Below the pieces are notes generated by a model. The model saw only the letters and a list, made by a program, of their open reading frames with translations. It had not been told where the DNA came from and searched no databases. The translations under genes were made by a program, and so were the position numbers. Of a stretch of DNA of 52,599 nt, positions 6,641 through 13,813 are shown piece by piece. Origin of the DNA: a virus; IMG/VR virus record IMGVR_UViG_3300046791_000268, positions 1 through 52,599 of that record. The stretch is one strand, 5' to 3'. The first letter of the stretch is position 1; every line of letters begins with the position of its first letter.

Positions 6641-6891
6641 CACTTCCCCAGCCGTCCCTCTACGATGGTTTCCCAGCGCTCGTGTAGGCGGTCACGCCAG
6701 CCCCGGACGCGTCCAAGCAAACGGGACCAGCGGATGGTGCCGCGTTCGTGGTCGATGTCTAGGCGGTAGTCCCCTGCCGGCGTGTCACGAAACGTGATTG
6801 TGCATACCATGGCGCCCAGTTCCTGCATGTGGTCCAGGGTCGCTTTGAGTAGCTGTTCCCGCTGCGCATGGGTGAGTGGTAAATCGTCCAT
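6640..6891 (-). CDS. Small protein, 83 aa, paralogue of upstream gene
   Basis: It begins D-D-L-P-L-T-H-A-Q-R-E-Q-L-L and ends with W-x-x-R-L plus an acidic E-G-R-L-G-K tail, the same plan as the adjacent upstream gene (Q-Q-L-P-L-T-P-D-Q-V-Q-Q-L-L ... E-N-H-L-V-K). The pair arose by tandem duplication and then diverged. The start overlaps the upstream stop as TGATG. Function unknown; a helix, a beta-hairpin and a basic helix are likely. Confidence 0.6.
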   Translation of the reverse strand: MDDLPLTHAQREQLLKATLDHMQELGAMVCTITFRDTPAGDYRLDIDHERGTIRWSRLLGRVRGWRDRLHERWETIVEGRLGK

Positions 6892-7127
6892 CACTTGACC
6901 AGGTGATTTTCTTCAAAGTTATCCCACCATAGGCGCAGACGCTCACCCCAGGTCAGGCGGCACAGGTGAGCGGTGCGGGTGTTCACATCTACGCGCAGGA
7001 TGACCGTGCCACAGCGGAGGCCTGAAAAGGTCATGGTGTGCACACCGCCTGTGTCAGGAGGCGTAGGTGTTTCAAAGATGCGTAGGAGCTGTTGCACCTG
7101 ATCGGGAGTGAGCGGCAGCTGTTGCAT
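6891..7127 (-). CDS. Small protein, 78 aa, first gene of three-gene operon
   Basis: It heads the leftward operon 7127-6416. Its N-terminal L-P-L-T-x-x-Q-x-x-Q-L-L and its beta-strands and tail mirror the next gene. A weak AGAAAG lies upstream. No operator of the dispersed family lies before it, so this operon is probably under different control. Function unknown. Confidence 0.6.
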   Translation of the reverse strand: MQQLPLTPDQVQQLLRIFETPTPPDTGGVHTMTFSGLRCGTVILRVDVNTRTAHLCRLTWGERLRLWWDNFEENHLVK

Positions 7128-7275
7128 ACGTGTAGGTCTTTCTGTGTGTTGCGCTAAGGTCCATTGACGGGCGCGCTAAGTTAGACATACATCAGCACAC
7201 CGAAGTGATGAACACGGAAAGACACGCAGACCCAATGAACGACAAGAGATGCAGTCTCTGTTAAGAGGGGTAGAC

Positions 7276-7503
7276 GTGAGAAAGCGTACAGCGACACCCG
7301 TAGAGGGTTTGAGTGGTGTGCAATACACACGCATCAGTGTGGAGCAGGCTGGGATGTTAGAACAGCTGCGGACGCTCAAGAGCGCCGAGAATCCAGGGAT
7401 GTGTATTTCGAGGGCTGATGTGGTCCGCGGGCTGATCGAGGATGCGGCGCGCAGGCTGCGCGGTGTGCCTTCGGCGCCGCCCCAGCGTGGCCGTGTAGGC
7501 TGA
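7276..7503 (+). CDS. CopG/RHH-like small regulator, 75 aa
   Basis: GTG 7276 is chosen because AGAGGGG lies 5 nt upstream; ATG 7249 in the same frame is an alternative. The protein has a basic start, a beta-like Y-T-R-I-S strand, a helix, then I-S-R-A-D-V-V-R-G-L-I-E-D-A-A, typical of the second helix of CopG-like ribbon-helix-helix proteins. It stands alone between leftward genes, so it may regulate the divergent operon at 7127. Confidence 0.6.
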   Translation: MRKRTATPVEGLSGVQYTRISVEQAGMLEQLRTLKSAENPGMCISRADVVRGLIEDAARRLRGVPSAPPQRGRVG

Positions 7504-7656
7504 GTGTACGTAGATTGTGGGCTGCGCTACTCGTGAGTGGGCCGCACAGGTCTAAATCTCGCACCCTAGACCAAGCCTGTGCGGTGGCGAGATAGCGCGG
7601 CCCAGAGTCTACGTGTGGTGATGTGCGCACGATTGCACGTGAAACGCGTGTGTAGG

Positions 7657-8196
7657 TCAGCTGCTAGCGGTGTTAGGGTCAGCGGCCAGGCTGAGCTTTT
7701 TGGCGTCAGCATCCATCTCGCCTGCAATGTGTCGAAGCACGGCGGCCGCCGTGGTGAGTAGCTCGGGGGCCTGTGACGGTAAGACCAGCCACTGCTGGCT
7801 ATACGCGTTACCGTGTTCGCCCTCAAAGACGATCAGCACGGTGCCCTTGGCATGTGTCTTCTCGCGGATGAAGGCGCATAGCTCGTCACACTCATCGGTA
7901 CCTTGGGTCATGTGAGCCGTTGTAACCGCTAGCGGTGTGACGGGCAACGGTGGACGCGTAAGAGCGCTGACAGTCTGTGCGGAGGCGATGATGAGCAAGG
8001 CTAAGAGCACGGGGAAGGCGAAAGCCAAGCTCAAGGGCAAGGTCAACGCGAGCGTGTACACGCAGGCTAAGAAGTCCAGGGAGAGCTGTGTGGGTCGCGT
8101 GTGCTCGAAGCCGGGGTGAGCGTTCGAGGCTGGGCGTAGGGAGGGCACTGGACGCTCTTGACCCCGCGTACGTCTGCGAAAAACACGCCAACCCAT
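7657..8196 (-). CDS. Membrane-anchored protein, about 179 aa
   Basis: A long hydrophobic stretch (about 43-75) follows a basic Arg/Pro-rich N-terminus. After it comes a soluble domain with C-D-E-L-C and a beta-rich V-L-I-V-F-E-G-E segment. It looks anchored in the inner membrane with a small periplasmic or cytoplasmic domain. The start is uncertain: ATG 8196 is used and GTG 8223 is possible; neither has a ribosome site. No family recognised. Confidence 0.5.
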   Translation of the reverse strand: MGWRVFRRRTRGQERPVPSLRPASNAHPGFEHTRPTQLSLDFLACVYTLALTLPLSLAFAFPVLLALLIIASAQTVSALTRPPLPVTPLAVTTAHMTQGTDECDELCAFIREKTHAKGTVLIVFEGEHGNAYSQQWLVLPSQAPELLTTAAAVLRHIAGEMDADAKKLSLAADPNTASS

Positions 8197-8224
8197 CGAA
8201 GACGCGCGCGCGGTGTCATACACC

Positions 8225-8580
8225 GACCGTGGCCGAGACGTACGCGAGCGCGTGCAGCGGCGGCCTCCTCCTCCGCCTCACCCTCTGCCTCTGCGGTACC
8301 ATTCGGCGCACACATCGCACTCAGCGCACATCAGCGTAGCGTGCGCGCGCGATCCCCGGTGTCCGCTCACGGTCCCATTCGGCGCATCTGCACACATCGT
8401 CAGGGCGCAGCGCACGTCGGCTCTGGGCGCACTGCGTACGATTCGGCGCTGTCTGTGGGCGCTGTGTGTGTGGCGTGCTGTGTACGGCCTGTGCGCTCAG
8501 CGTACGATTCGGCGCATTCTCCTGCGTTCCCCTCTGGTGGGCTGTGTGGGTTGGGCTGTGTGGGTTGGGCGCTGTGTGCG
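8225..8580. repeat. Non-coding repeat cluster (four ATTCGGCGC copies)
   Basis: ATTCGGCGC occurs at 8301, 8377, 8441 and 8507, spaced 76, 64 and 66 bp. Two copies are part of a longer GCGTACGATTCGGCGC. CACACATCG follows two copies, and GCTGTGTGGGTTGGG is tandemly repeated near 8545-8575. Long open frames across it have low-complexity repetitive translations, so I regard it as non-coding. Iteron-like arrays of this kind suggest a replication origin or multi-site regulatory region. Confidence 0.55.
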
Positions 8581-8581
8581 A

Positions 8582-8845
8582 TTACGCGAACACTCCGCAC
8601 TGGCTCGCGATCTTGCGCGCCTGCGCAAAGCATTCGTGGGCGCCCACGACGTTCTGTAGCTCCGCTTGTAGGTCACGGCAGGCGTTACCGATGCCTGCTA
8701 CGCCGCTGGCGTTCCACTCGCTCGCAAGCGCCTGGGCGAACCAGGCGCCGCTCTCATAGTGCAAGCACCACACACGGGCCCGCAGCTTGATCGCGCTGGC
8801 GATGATGGCGGCCTGTGACTCGGTTACGGCGTGCTTGCTGTTCAT
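8582..8845 (-). CDS. Leaderless early protein, 87 aa
   Basis: Unknown. The ATG at 8845 is 6 nt from the -10 of promoter 13; an in-frame ATG 6 nt further upstream would lie at the -10 edge and is less likely. The protein is Ala-rich and helical with two Cys near 29 and 56 and H-E-C near the C-terminus. It is the third of three consecutive leftward leaderless genes. Confidence 0.65.
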   Translation of the reverse strand: MNSKHAVTESQAAIIASAIKLRARVWCLHYESGAWFAQALASEWNASGVAGIGNACRDLQAELQNVVGAHECFAQARKIASQCGVFA

Positions 8846-8889
8846 ACTCATATCCTAGCACGTCACTGAATACGTGCAACAGCTTTTCA
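8846..8889 (-). promoter_or_regulatory. Operator/leaderless promoter 13
   Basis: On the minus strand the operator (8867-8889) has arms TGAAAAGCTG and CACGTATTCA around TTG. The -35 TTGCAC is at 8874-8879, the spacer 16, the -10 TAGGAT at 8852-8857, with 6 nt to the ATG at 8845. Confidence 0.8.
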
Positions 8890-8909
8890 GCTGTGCCCCC
8901 GTATTCAGT

Positions 8910-9161
8910 TCAGCGGCTGGCGATCGTCCAGACGTAGTGACCAGCGCGGTTAGCGGCTTCCTGGCCCTTGACCAGCCGGCCCTGCATCGTCTGGCCCGTC
9001 AGGCGGCGCGATGCCAGGCGAGCGGCTGTCACCAGCTCCGCTTGACGGTCGGTCGCGCTGATGTCCATCGCCAGGGCGAACTTGCCGTTGACATACGCAT
9101 TGTAGAGCGAGCCCGTGACGGTGGGTGACTGGTAGCAGAGCGTGATTTGCTTTGTGTTCAT
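8910..9161 (-). CDS. Leaderless early protein, 83 aa
   Basis: Unknown. The ATG 9161 lies at the predicted +1 of promoter 14. The N-terminal half is beta-rich (I-T-L-C-Y-Q...V-T-G-S-L-Y-N-A-Y-V-N-G-K-F-A-L-A-M-D), a possible small hairpin domain. An Arg/Ala-rich helix and a C-terminal G-H-Y-V-W-T-I strand follow. No Shine-Dalgarno is present. Confidence 0.65.
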   Translation of the reverse strand: MNTKQITLCYQSPTVTGSLYNAYVNGKFALAMDISATDRQAELVTAARLASRRLTGQTMQGRLVKGQEAANRAGHYVWTIASR

Positions 9162-9205
9162 ATCTAGAGATTAGCACGCGTATGATTACGCGCAACAGTA
9201 AATCA
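9162..9205 (-). promoter_or_regulatory. Operator/leaderless promoter 14
   Basis: Minus-strand operator 9183-9205 (TGATTTACTG, TTG, CGCGTAATCA), -35 TTGCGC 9190-9195, 16-nt spacer, -10 TAATCT 9168-9173, CTAGAT, then ATG at 9161. Confidence 0.85.
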
Positions 9206-9270
9206 GCACTGTGCACAAACTAAAAGAGCGAGCCTCGCGGCCCGCTCTGTGTGCGCTCAGTGCGCAGCCC

Positions 9271-9501
9271 TTAGAGGGCGCCCAAGGCGCGCAAGGTAAG
9301 ATTGCGCTCCTGCCATTTGTGGAGCATGCGATCGATTTCGCGCGCAGGCAGTGTGTGCGCATAGGCCTCGATTACAGCAAGGCTGGCCGCCTCGTATTCC
9401 TCGCGCATGGTGCGCTCTTGGGCTGTGCCGCAGGCTTGCGCCAAGCGGTCATGCGCGGTCACGAGGTTTTGGGTGGCGACTTTGATTTGCGTGCTGTCCA
9501 T
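9271..9501 (-). CDS. Leaderless helical early protein, 76 aa
   Basis: Unknown. The ATG 9501 lies at the +1 of promoter 15. The protein is almost wholly helical, with a central acidic E-R-T-M-R-E-E-Y-E-A-A-S segment, and probably forms a small three-helix bundle. It is the first of three adjacent leftward genes that each carry their own operator and promoter. Confidence 0.65.
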   Translation of the reverse strand: MDSTQIKVATQNLVTAHDRLAQACGTAQERTMREEYEAASLAVIEAYAHTLPAREIDRMLHKWQERNLTLRALGAL

Positions 9502-9545
9502 ATCTAGAGATTAGCATCACTCTGAATATGTGCAACACGAAATCA
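9502..9545 (-). promoter_or_regulatory. Operator/leaderless promoter 15
   Basis: Minus-strand operator 9523-9545 (TGATTTCGTG, TTG, CACATATTCA), -35 TTGCAC 9530-9535, 16-nt spacer, -10 TAATCT 9508-9513, CTAGAT, then ATG at 9501. Confidence 0.85.
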
Positions 9546-9630
9546 GCATGGTAGGCGCGATCGGGGTGCGATTTACGGCGGCGCCTCAAGTCGGCTGAGT
9601 ACGTCTCGGCTGCGTTAGAGAGGTGAGAGC

Positions 9631-9894
9631 ATGGCTACAGTAGCTGAACACCTCGCAAGGCTGACTGCACAGCGCGCCTCTATGCGTGGCGGCTTTCTGA
9701 CCCCCAAGGAGGGGGCGGCCGCGGACCTGAGACGCGCGCGGCAGGCCGCTGGGCGCGACAAGATCGCAGAGCGTGCGAAGGCCAAAGCTGACGCCAAACA
9801 GCGCCGCCTTGCACGGGGCGCCTATGGCAACGCTCGCCAAATGAGCCTGTTTGGGCGCCTCTTGGGCGGCACGGCCAGCGGTAAATCGGGCTGA
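9631..9894 (+). CDS. Basic small protein, 87 aa
   Basis: Unknown. A Shine-Dalgarno GAGAGGTGAGAG precedes the ATG. The protein is rich in Arg, Lys and Ala with a long charged helix (about 28-65) and a Gly-rich C-terminus. It heads the rightward group that leads to the IbrA/IbrB-like pair. The charge suggests nucleic-acid binding or packaging, but no motif is diagnostic. Confidence 0.6.
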   Translation: MATVAEHLARLTAQRASMRGGFLTPKEGAAADLRRARQAAGRDKIAERAKAKADAKQRRLARGAYGNARQMSLFGRLLGGTASGKSG

Positions 9895-9976
9895 CTACGC
9901 TTGTCATTGGATGGCCTACGCACGTCATACAAGCGTAGTGCACACATCTGTACTCATGACGTAGGAGGGCTAGCGT

Positions 9977-10384
9977 ATGGCTCGCAGATTCGTAAGCAGC
10001 ACGCCAGCCGCCAAATCGCTGGGTGTAGGCAAAGACGGCAAGCCGCTCACCAAAGCCGCCATCAAAGCAGGCATAGCCAAAACACGCGTAGCCACGGCCG
10101 CACGCAATGCCGCATCGGCCGCCGCAGGCACAGCCGCCTACAACAAGATCTTCGGTAAACAAGCCTTGGCCGCTGGCAAGGCGAAAGTCGCATCACGTCG
10201 CATACGTGACTCGCAATCCCTCAAGAAGGCCAACAAGACCGCTGTAGGTAAGCGCCGTGTGACGTTCCTAGGCGACAAGCGGGGCGGCGCCGCACGTGCG
10301 AAGGCTGCGGCAGGGGTCCTAGCCGCAAGCCGCGGTGGAGGCGCTGGGCTCGTTCTCAAGCTCTCTGGCAGCAAAGGCGGATAG
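9977..10384 (+). CDS. Lys/Ala-rich very basic protein, 135 aa
   Basis: It has a strong ribosome site (TAGGAGGG) 8 nt before the ATG. The sequence is dominated by Lys, Arg, Ala and Gly, without Cys or Trp, resembling histone-H1-like or nucleoid-type proteins in composition only. It could coat DNA or help condensation. The start copies the pattern of the gene at 9631 (short ATG-led basic protein). No family assigned. Confidence 0.6.
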   Translation: MARRFVSSTPAAKSLGVGKDGKPLTKAAIKAGIAKTRVATAARNAASAAAGTAAYNKIFGKQALAAGKAKVASRRIRDSQSLKKANKTAVGKRRVTFLGDKRGGAARAKAAAGVLAASRGGGAGLVLKLSGSKGG

Positions 10385-10393
10385 GGTACACCC

Positions 10394-10741
10394 ATGCCTA
10401 CCAGCCCCGATATCGACCCCTACAGCCCCTGCCCTGATCCCATCATCGAAAGCACGGGCTATCCTACAGAGGATTTCCTGCAGTGGCTCAGTGTGGCAGA
10501 CGACCACAAAGCCATCATGCGTGCGGTACTCGCCTACTTCAGCGAAGTCGCCTACGGGTCCATCACACGCGTTTACGCTGACAGGGTAAGCCTTGCTACG
10601 GGCGGATGGTCCGGGTGCGAGGATGTGATCGCCTCCCTACACGACAATGTACGCTTTTGGCACGATTGCTGGGAGGAACAGCACCGTGGCGGAAAGTGGG
10701 TCTTTGAAGTCGAGGGCCTACAGCTCCCCGGCAACGATTGA
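10394..10741 (+). CDS. Acidic small protein, 115 aa
   Basis: Unknown. It lies 9 bp after the basic protein gene and is strikingly acidic, so the two products could pair electrostatically (inference). It starts with a Pro-rich segment, followed by a helical globular region with several Trp (near 31, 73, 89 and 93). Its stop TGA is 2 nt before the start of the PP-loop gene, suggesting an operon. Confidence 0.6.
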   Translation: MPTSPDIDPYSPCPDPIIESTGYPTEDFLQWLSVADDHKAIMRAVLAYFSEVAYGSITRVYADRVSLATGGWSGCEDVIASLHDNVRFWHDCWEEQHRGGKWVFEVEGLQLPGND

Positions 10742-10743
10742 GC

Positions 10744-11652
10744 ATGTGTATGGGTAGCCCTCGTGCTGACGCACCCACACAGCCCCGTAAACGTCGCACC
10801 TCCACCCAAGTGGTACGCGCTGAACTAGCCCGGGTTACAGGCCTCCTGCTGCTGAGCCGCAAGCGCATGGAGCGCGTGTCGGCACTTTCGCACGATCGCG
10901 TGATGGTGGGGCTTTCTGGGGGCAAAGACAGCCTTGTCACACTGGACCTGTGCTGTAAGTACATCTCTCATGTAGAAGCCTACTACATGTACTTGGTCCC
11001 CGGCCTAGAGGCGTTCGAGTGTCACGTGGATGCCGCCGCTAAGCGTCACGGTATCAAGGTGCACAAAGTACCGCATTTCGACCTAGCAAGGCTCGTCAGG
11101 CACGCTGTGTTGCGACCGCCTACCAAGGGGTGCAACACGCTACGGATCATGCAATTGCGCGACATTGAGTTTGCGTTGCGCGATCGCACCGGCATCACCT
11201 GGATGGCCATGGGTGAGCGTGCAACGGACAGCTTCAATAGGCGTTTTTACACACGTCGCAATGACGGCATTGACGAACGTGTGCACCGCACTTACCCGAT
11301 ATGGGATTGGTGCGACAGAGACGTATACGGCTACCTACGCGCGCGAGGCATCAAGCCCCCTGACAATCGGGGCTACCAGAAAGCCCGTGTACGCGTCAGT
11401 GGCTTTTCGCTCTCTGGACAGTGTCTATCCTGGCTCAAGGTAGAGCATCCCAGAGATTACAAGCGTGTGCTCCGCGTATTCCCTTACGCTGACAGCGAAA
11501 TCCGCAAGTATGAACTCCGACAAGAAAGCGCACGCGACCAAGATCAAGGCGCTGCAAGACTATGTGCGGGAGTCTATCCCGACACAGAGCCCGACACAGA
11601 GCACGCTTCCCACAGCGAACCAGGTCAGCAAATACCAGACGTTCATCACTGA
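10744..11652 (+). CDS. PAPS-reductase-family PP-loop protein, IbrA/DndC-like
   Basis: The S-G-G-K-D-S signature (about 58-63) is the pyrophosphate-binding PP-loop of the PAPS reductase/ATP pyrophosphatase family. Downstream W-D-W-C-D-R-D-V-Y-G-Y-L matches the conserved region seen in phage-encoded IbrA/DndC-like members. Such enzymes adenylate or transfer sulfur to substrates; in phages they often pair with a ParB-like gene, as here. ATG 10744 is used (TTG 10738 is possible). The last 143 bp overlap the partner gene in another frame. About 302 aa; the substrate is unknown. Confidence 0.75.
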   Translation: MCMGSPRADAPTQPRKRRTSTQVVRAELARVTGLLLLSRKRMERVSALSHDRVMVGLSGGKDSLVTLDLCCKYISHVEAYYMYLVPGLEAFECHVDAAAKRHGIKVHKVPHFDLARLVRHAVLRPPTKGCNTLRIMQLRDIEFALRDRTGITWMAMGERATDSFNRRFYTRRNDGIDERVHRTYPIWDWCDRDVYGYLRARGIKPPDNRGYQKARVRVSGFSLSGQCLSWLKVEHPRDYKRVLRVFPYADSEIRKYELRQESARDQDQGAARLCAGVYPDTEPDTEHASHSEPGQQIPDVHH

Positions 11653-12376
11653 GCGCGTACACCGTAGCCAGATTGCGCTTGCGGACTACAACCCGCGCAC
11701 CATGGACGATGAAGCCCGGGGCAAGCTACACGCGAACCTAAAGACGGTCGGGCTGGTCGCTGCGCTTACGTGGAATCGTCGCACAGGGAACCTTGTTGCA
11801 GGTCACCAGCGCATCGCAGAGCTGGACGCGCTCGAAGGTAGCCAGGACTACTACCTGGATCTCAATGTCGTAGACCTGGACGAAAAAACCGAACGCGAAC
11901 AAAATATATTTTTGAACAATCGCGCCGCCCAGGGCGATTACGACGTGCTCAAAGTCGCCGAACTTTTTTCTGACAAAGTGCTAGAGCTGAACCCCGCGGC
12001 CGCAGGCTTTGGCGCGCTGGACCTACAGCTGATGTTCGATGAAGCCGGGGTGGGCATGTTCAGCGATACGGAGGGCCTAGCCGCCATCGATGAACTCAAG
12101 GCCATGGGCGCCGAAAAGAGCACCAAGCGCCACGCGGATCGCGCACCGGGCGAAATGCCCAGCCGCGCAGTGGTAGGCGAGCTGGGCCTAGACGAGCGCG
12201 AAGCCACGGAAGAAACCGAGACGATGAGTGTTATCGTGTTTCTCAATCCCAGGGAACGCGCTGTGTTTCTCGCCGCCATGGGCTGCGATGAACATCAGCG
12301 CTATGTCGACGGGTCCGCGGTGTTTGCGAAGCTGGGCATTGACCCCTCGGAAGCCTGGGCCAGCGAGCTGGGCTAG
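11510..12376 (+). CDS. ParB-like nuclease-domain protein, IbrB-like
   Basis: The region about 62-118 has the ParB/sulfiredoxin-fold pattern (I-A-L-A-D-Y-N-P-R ... G-L-V-A-A-L-T-W-N ... L-V-A-G-H-Q-R), in which G-H-Q-R is the conserved nucleotide-binding turn. It is followed by an E-R-E-Q-N-I-F-L-N-N segment typical of phage ParB-like proteins. The IbrA/IbrB arrangement is known in enterobacterial prophages as a transcription-activating pair. ATG 11510 starts inside the PP-loop gene, an unusually long overlap of 143 bp. It ends 4 bp into the convergent gene at 12373. Confidence 0.75.
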   Translation: MNSDKKAHATKIKALQDYVRESIPTQSPTQSTLPTANQVSKYQTFITERVHRSQIALADYNPRTMDDEARGKLHANLKTVGLVAALTWNRRTGNLVAGHQRIAELDALEGSQDYYLDLNVVDLDEKTEREQNIFLNNRAAQGDYDVLKVAELFSDKVLELNPAAAGFGALDLQLMFDEAGVGMFSDTEGLAAIDELKAMGAEKSTKRHADRAPGEMPSRAVVGELGLDEREATEETETMSVIVFLNPRERAVFLAAMGCDEHQRYVDGSAVFAKLGIDPSEAWASELG

Positions 12377-12750
12377 AACTGGACGCTTTGCAGGCGCACG
12401 CGGCGCTGAGCTTTGGAGCCGTTGCGGCGCGTGTATGCGATAAGCGCGCTGGTCGCGCACGCGCGGACCACACGCCCCGTCCACGATCCGAACATTCCGC
12501 GCTGGAATGTCACCAGCTGACCGATGGCCGGCTGCGATCGGCAGCCGTTGGCGACGCAGTAGCCATCCCAGTGCGCGAGCACGCGCGCCGCACTCGACAC
12601 GTCGAGCGCTATCGATGCCTCGCCCTGGCGGCCGCCGCTGAATACCACGTACCCCGCCTCAATCCGCGCGGATAGCCGCAGGCCGTTCTGTGCCAACTTC
12701 AGTTCAGTGACCAGTTTCGCAATCCGTGTCTCTGTGTTGTTTGCGTCCAT
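12373..12750 (-). CDS. Leaderless protein, 125 aa
   Basis: Unknown. The ATG 12750 is 6 nt from the -10 of promoter 16. The C-terminal part (P-A-I-G-Q-L-V-T-F-Q-R-G-M-F-G-S-W-T-G-R-V) is beta-rich and basic, resembling a small SH3-like or KOW-type barrel that could bind nucleic acid. The N-terminal half is helix plus strand. It is convergent with the IbrB-like gene. Confidence 0.7.
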   Translation of the reverse strand: MDANNTETRIAKLVTELKLAQNGLRLSARIEAGYVVFSGGRQGEASIALDVSSAARVLAHWDGYCVANGCRSQPAIGQLVTFQRGMFGSWTGRVVRACATSALIAYTRRNGSKAQRRVRLQSVQF

Positions 12751-12794
12751 GTCTCTATGCTAGCAGGCCTCTGAAAGAACGCAACACATAATCA
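12751..12794 (-). promoter_or_regulatory. Operator/leaderless promoter 16
   Basis: Minus-strand operator 12772-12794 (TGATTATGTG, TTG, CGTTCTTTCA), -35 TTGCGT 12779-12784, 16-nt spacer, -10 TAGCAT 12757-12762, AGAGAC, then ATG at 12750. Confidence 0.8.
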
Positions 12795-12814
12795 ACGGTC
12801 TGGGCTGGCGGAGT

Positions 12815-13150
12815 TTACCAGGGCGCGACACTTAGGATGTCTGCTAGGTGCACAAAATCCGCTTGACACGCGCGCGCTTCCGCCTCGGTCGCGTGTTGCC
12901 TCTGACTGTCGTGCGCGATTTCGTGCGTCCCGTGCCAAAAAATGGTCGTCTCAAAAATCAGCGGCGGCTCCGCTACGTAGTCCGCGCTATCAGACCGATA
13001 CGGATCGAAGCCCGTCCAGATCGTGGCCACGCGAAACTCGTTAACGGTCTGGTCCGCAAGGAACCGATAGGCGCGATCTTCGAACAGCTCAGCCCAGCGC
13101 TGTAGCGTGATGGGCCGGCCCTCGCGGTCAAAGTAGTGATCCATGGTCAA
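12815..13150 (-). CDS. Conserved phage protein, 111 aa (Y-F-D-R-E-G-R-P-I type)
   Basis: The N-terminal Y-F-D-R-E-G-R-P-I with W-A-E-L-F, a middle W-T-G-F-D, and P-L-I-F-E-T-T-I-F followed by A-T-E-A-E-A matches a family I have seen often in actinophages and other phages. Its function is not established. It overlaps the upstream gene by ATGA and is last in a three-gene leftward operon. Confidence 0.7.
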   Translation of the reverse strand: MTMDHYFDREGRPITLQRWAELFEDRAYRFLADQTVNEFRVATIWTGFDPYRSDSADYVAEPPLIFETTIFWHGTHEIAHDSQRQHATEAEARACQADFVHLADILSVAPW

Positions 13151-13542
13151 GCCTTTGTCGGGGGCTGGGGCAGAGCCTCGTCAGCTTCTGCGTGGGCCGC
13201 GGCGAACGCAACAGCGTCGGCTTCCGCGTAGACTTTGACGAACACAAGCGCGTCCCCAAGGTTCATGTCCGCGCACATCGCAACGCCCCGGATCGCTCTG
13301 GCGAGTACGCCAAGCGCGTCCCATGGGCCGGGCTGGATAACCGCAGCGTCAAATGCCAAGTTCGCAGAGCGTTTCCACTGAGCTTGTCGCGCTTCGGTGA
13401 CTAGCGTTTCGTTTGGTAGCGGCGGCTCAGCGAGTACAAGCATTGTAGCCAGATCCGCCTCGGTCACTTCTACGGGTCGGCTTTGTTGTGCCCGGCTGGC
13501 GCCGTAAGCATGGTTGCGCGGCCCTCGATTGCGTCGGCTCAT
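13147..13542 (-). CDS. Ala-rich phage protein, 131 aa
   Basis: Unknown. A basic, Arg-rich N-terminus (about 1-22) precedes an Ala-rich helical body. It sits 2 nt after the upstream gene and overlaps the downstream gene by 4 nt, so the three are co-translated. No motif recognised. The C-terminal A-A-A-H-A-E-A-D-E-A segment may be a helix with one acidic face. Confidence 0.6.
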   Translation of the reverse strand: MSRRNRGPRNHAYGASRAQQSRPVEVTEADLATMLVLAEPPLPNETLVTEARQAQWKRSANLAFDAAVIQPGPWDALGVLARAIRGVAMCADMNLGDALVFVKVYAEADAVAFAAAHAEADEALPQPPTKA

Positions 13543-13544
13543 GG

Positions 13545-13802
13545 TCAGGCCTTCTTTCTGGCGCGCCGCGCCTCGCGTTCAATCGCGTTGACCAGCCCCG
13601 CATGTGCGGCCGCTGACACGCTGAAAAGCGTGTGCACATCGGGCGGCTGTTCGTTGGGTTGCAAGTATTCACGCCGCAACGATCCGTCAGCGCCGCGGAC
13701 AATGACCGTGCACAGCGCGTTACTCCACCCCGGCCCTGACGCGTACTCACAGAACGCCGTCACGATGCTTTCATCCGCCGCAATCTTCATCCCCACGGGC
13801 AT
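13545..13802 (-). CDS. Conserved phage protein, 85 aa
   Basis: The pattern G-P-G-W-x-N-x-x-x-x-V-I-V-R...L-R-R-E-Y-L-Q-P-x-E-Q followed by L-F-x-V-S-A-A-A-H is a recurrent small phage protein family without assigned role. It is the first gene of the leftward operon 13802-12815 and is divergent from the small terminase gene 11 bp away, so the two starts share a very short intergenic region. Confidence 0.65.
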   Translation of the reverse strand: MPVGMKIAADESIVTAFCEYASGPGWSNALCTVIVRGADGSLRREYLQPNEQPPDVHTLFSVSAAAHAGLVNAIEREARRARKKA

Positions 13803-13813
13803 GCCACGGCTTT

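Noticed and set aside
7140-7200. Operator-like TTGCGCTAAGGTCC with a TAAGTT box upstream of 7276
   Set aside because: The -35 to -10 spacing is 22 nt, the arms do not pair, and no start codon lies at the leaderless position.
8158-8790. Long rightward open frame (about 210 codons) across the repeat cluster
   Set aside because: Its translation is a repetitive, Arg/Ser/Ala-rich product of the DNA repeats; it has no ribosome site and overlaps the leaderless gene on the other strand. I treat the region as non-coding.
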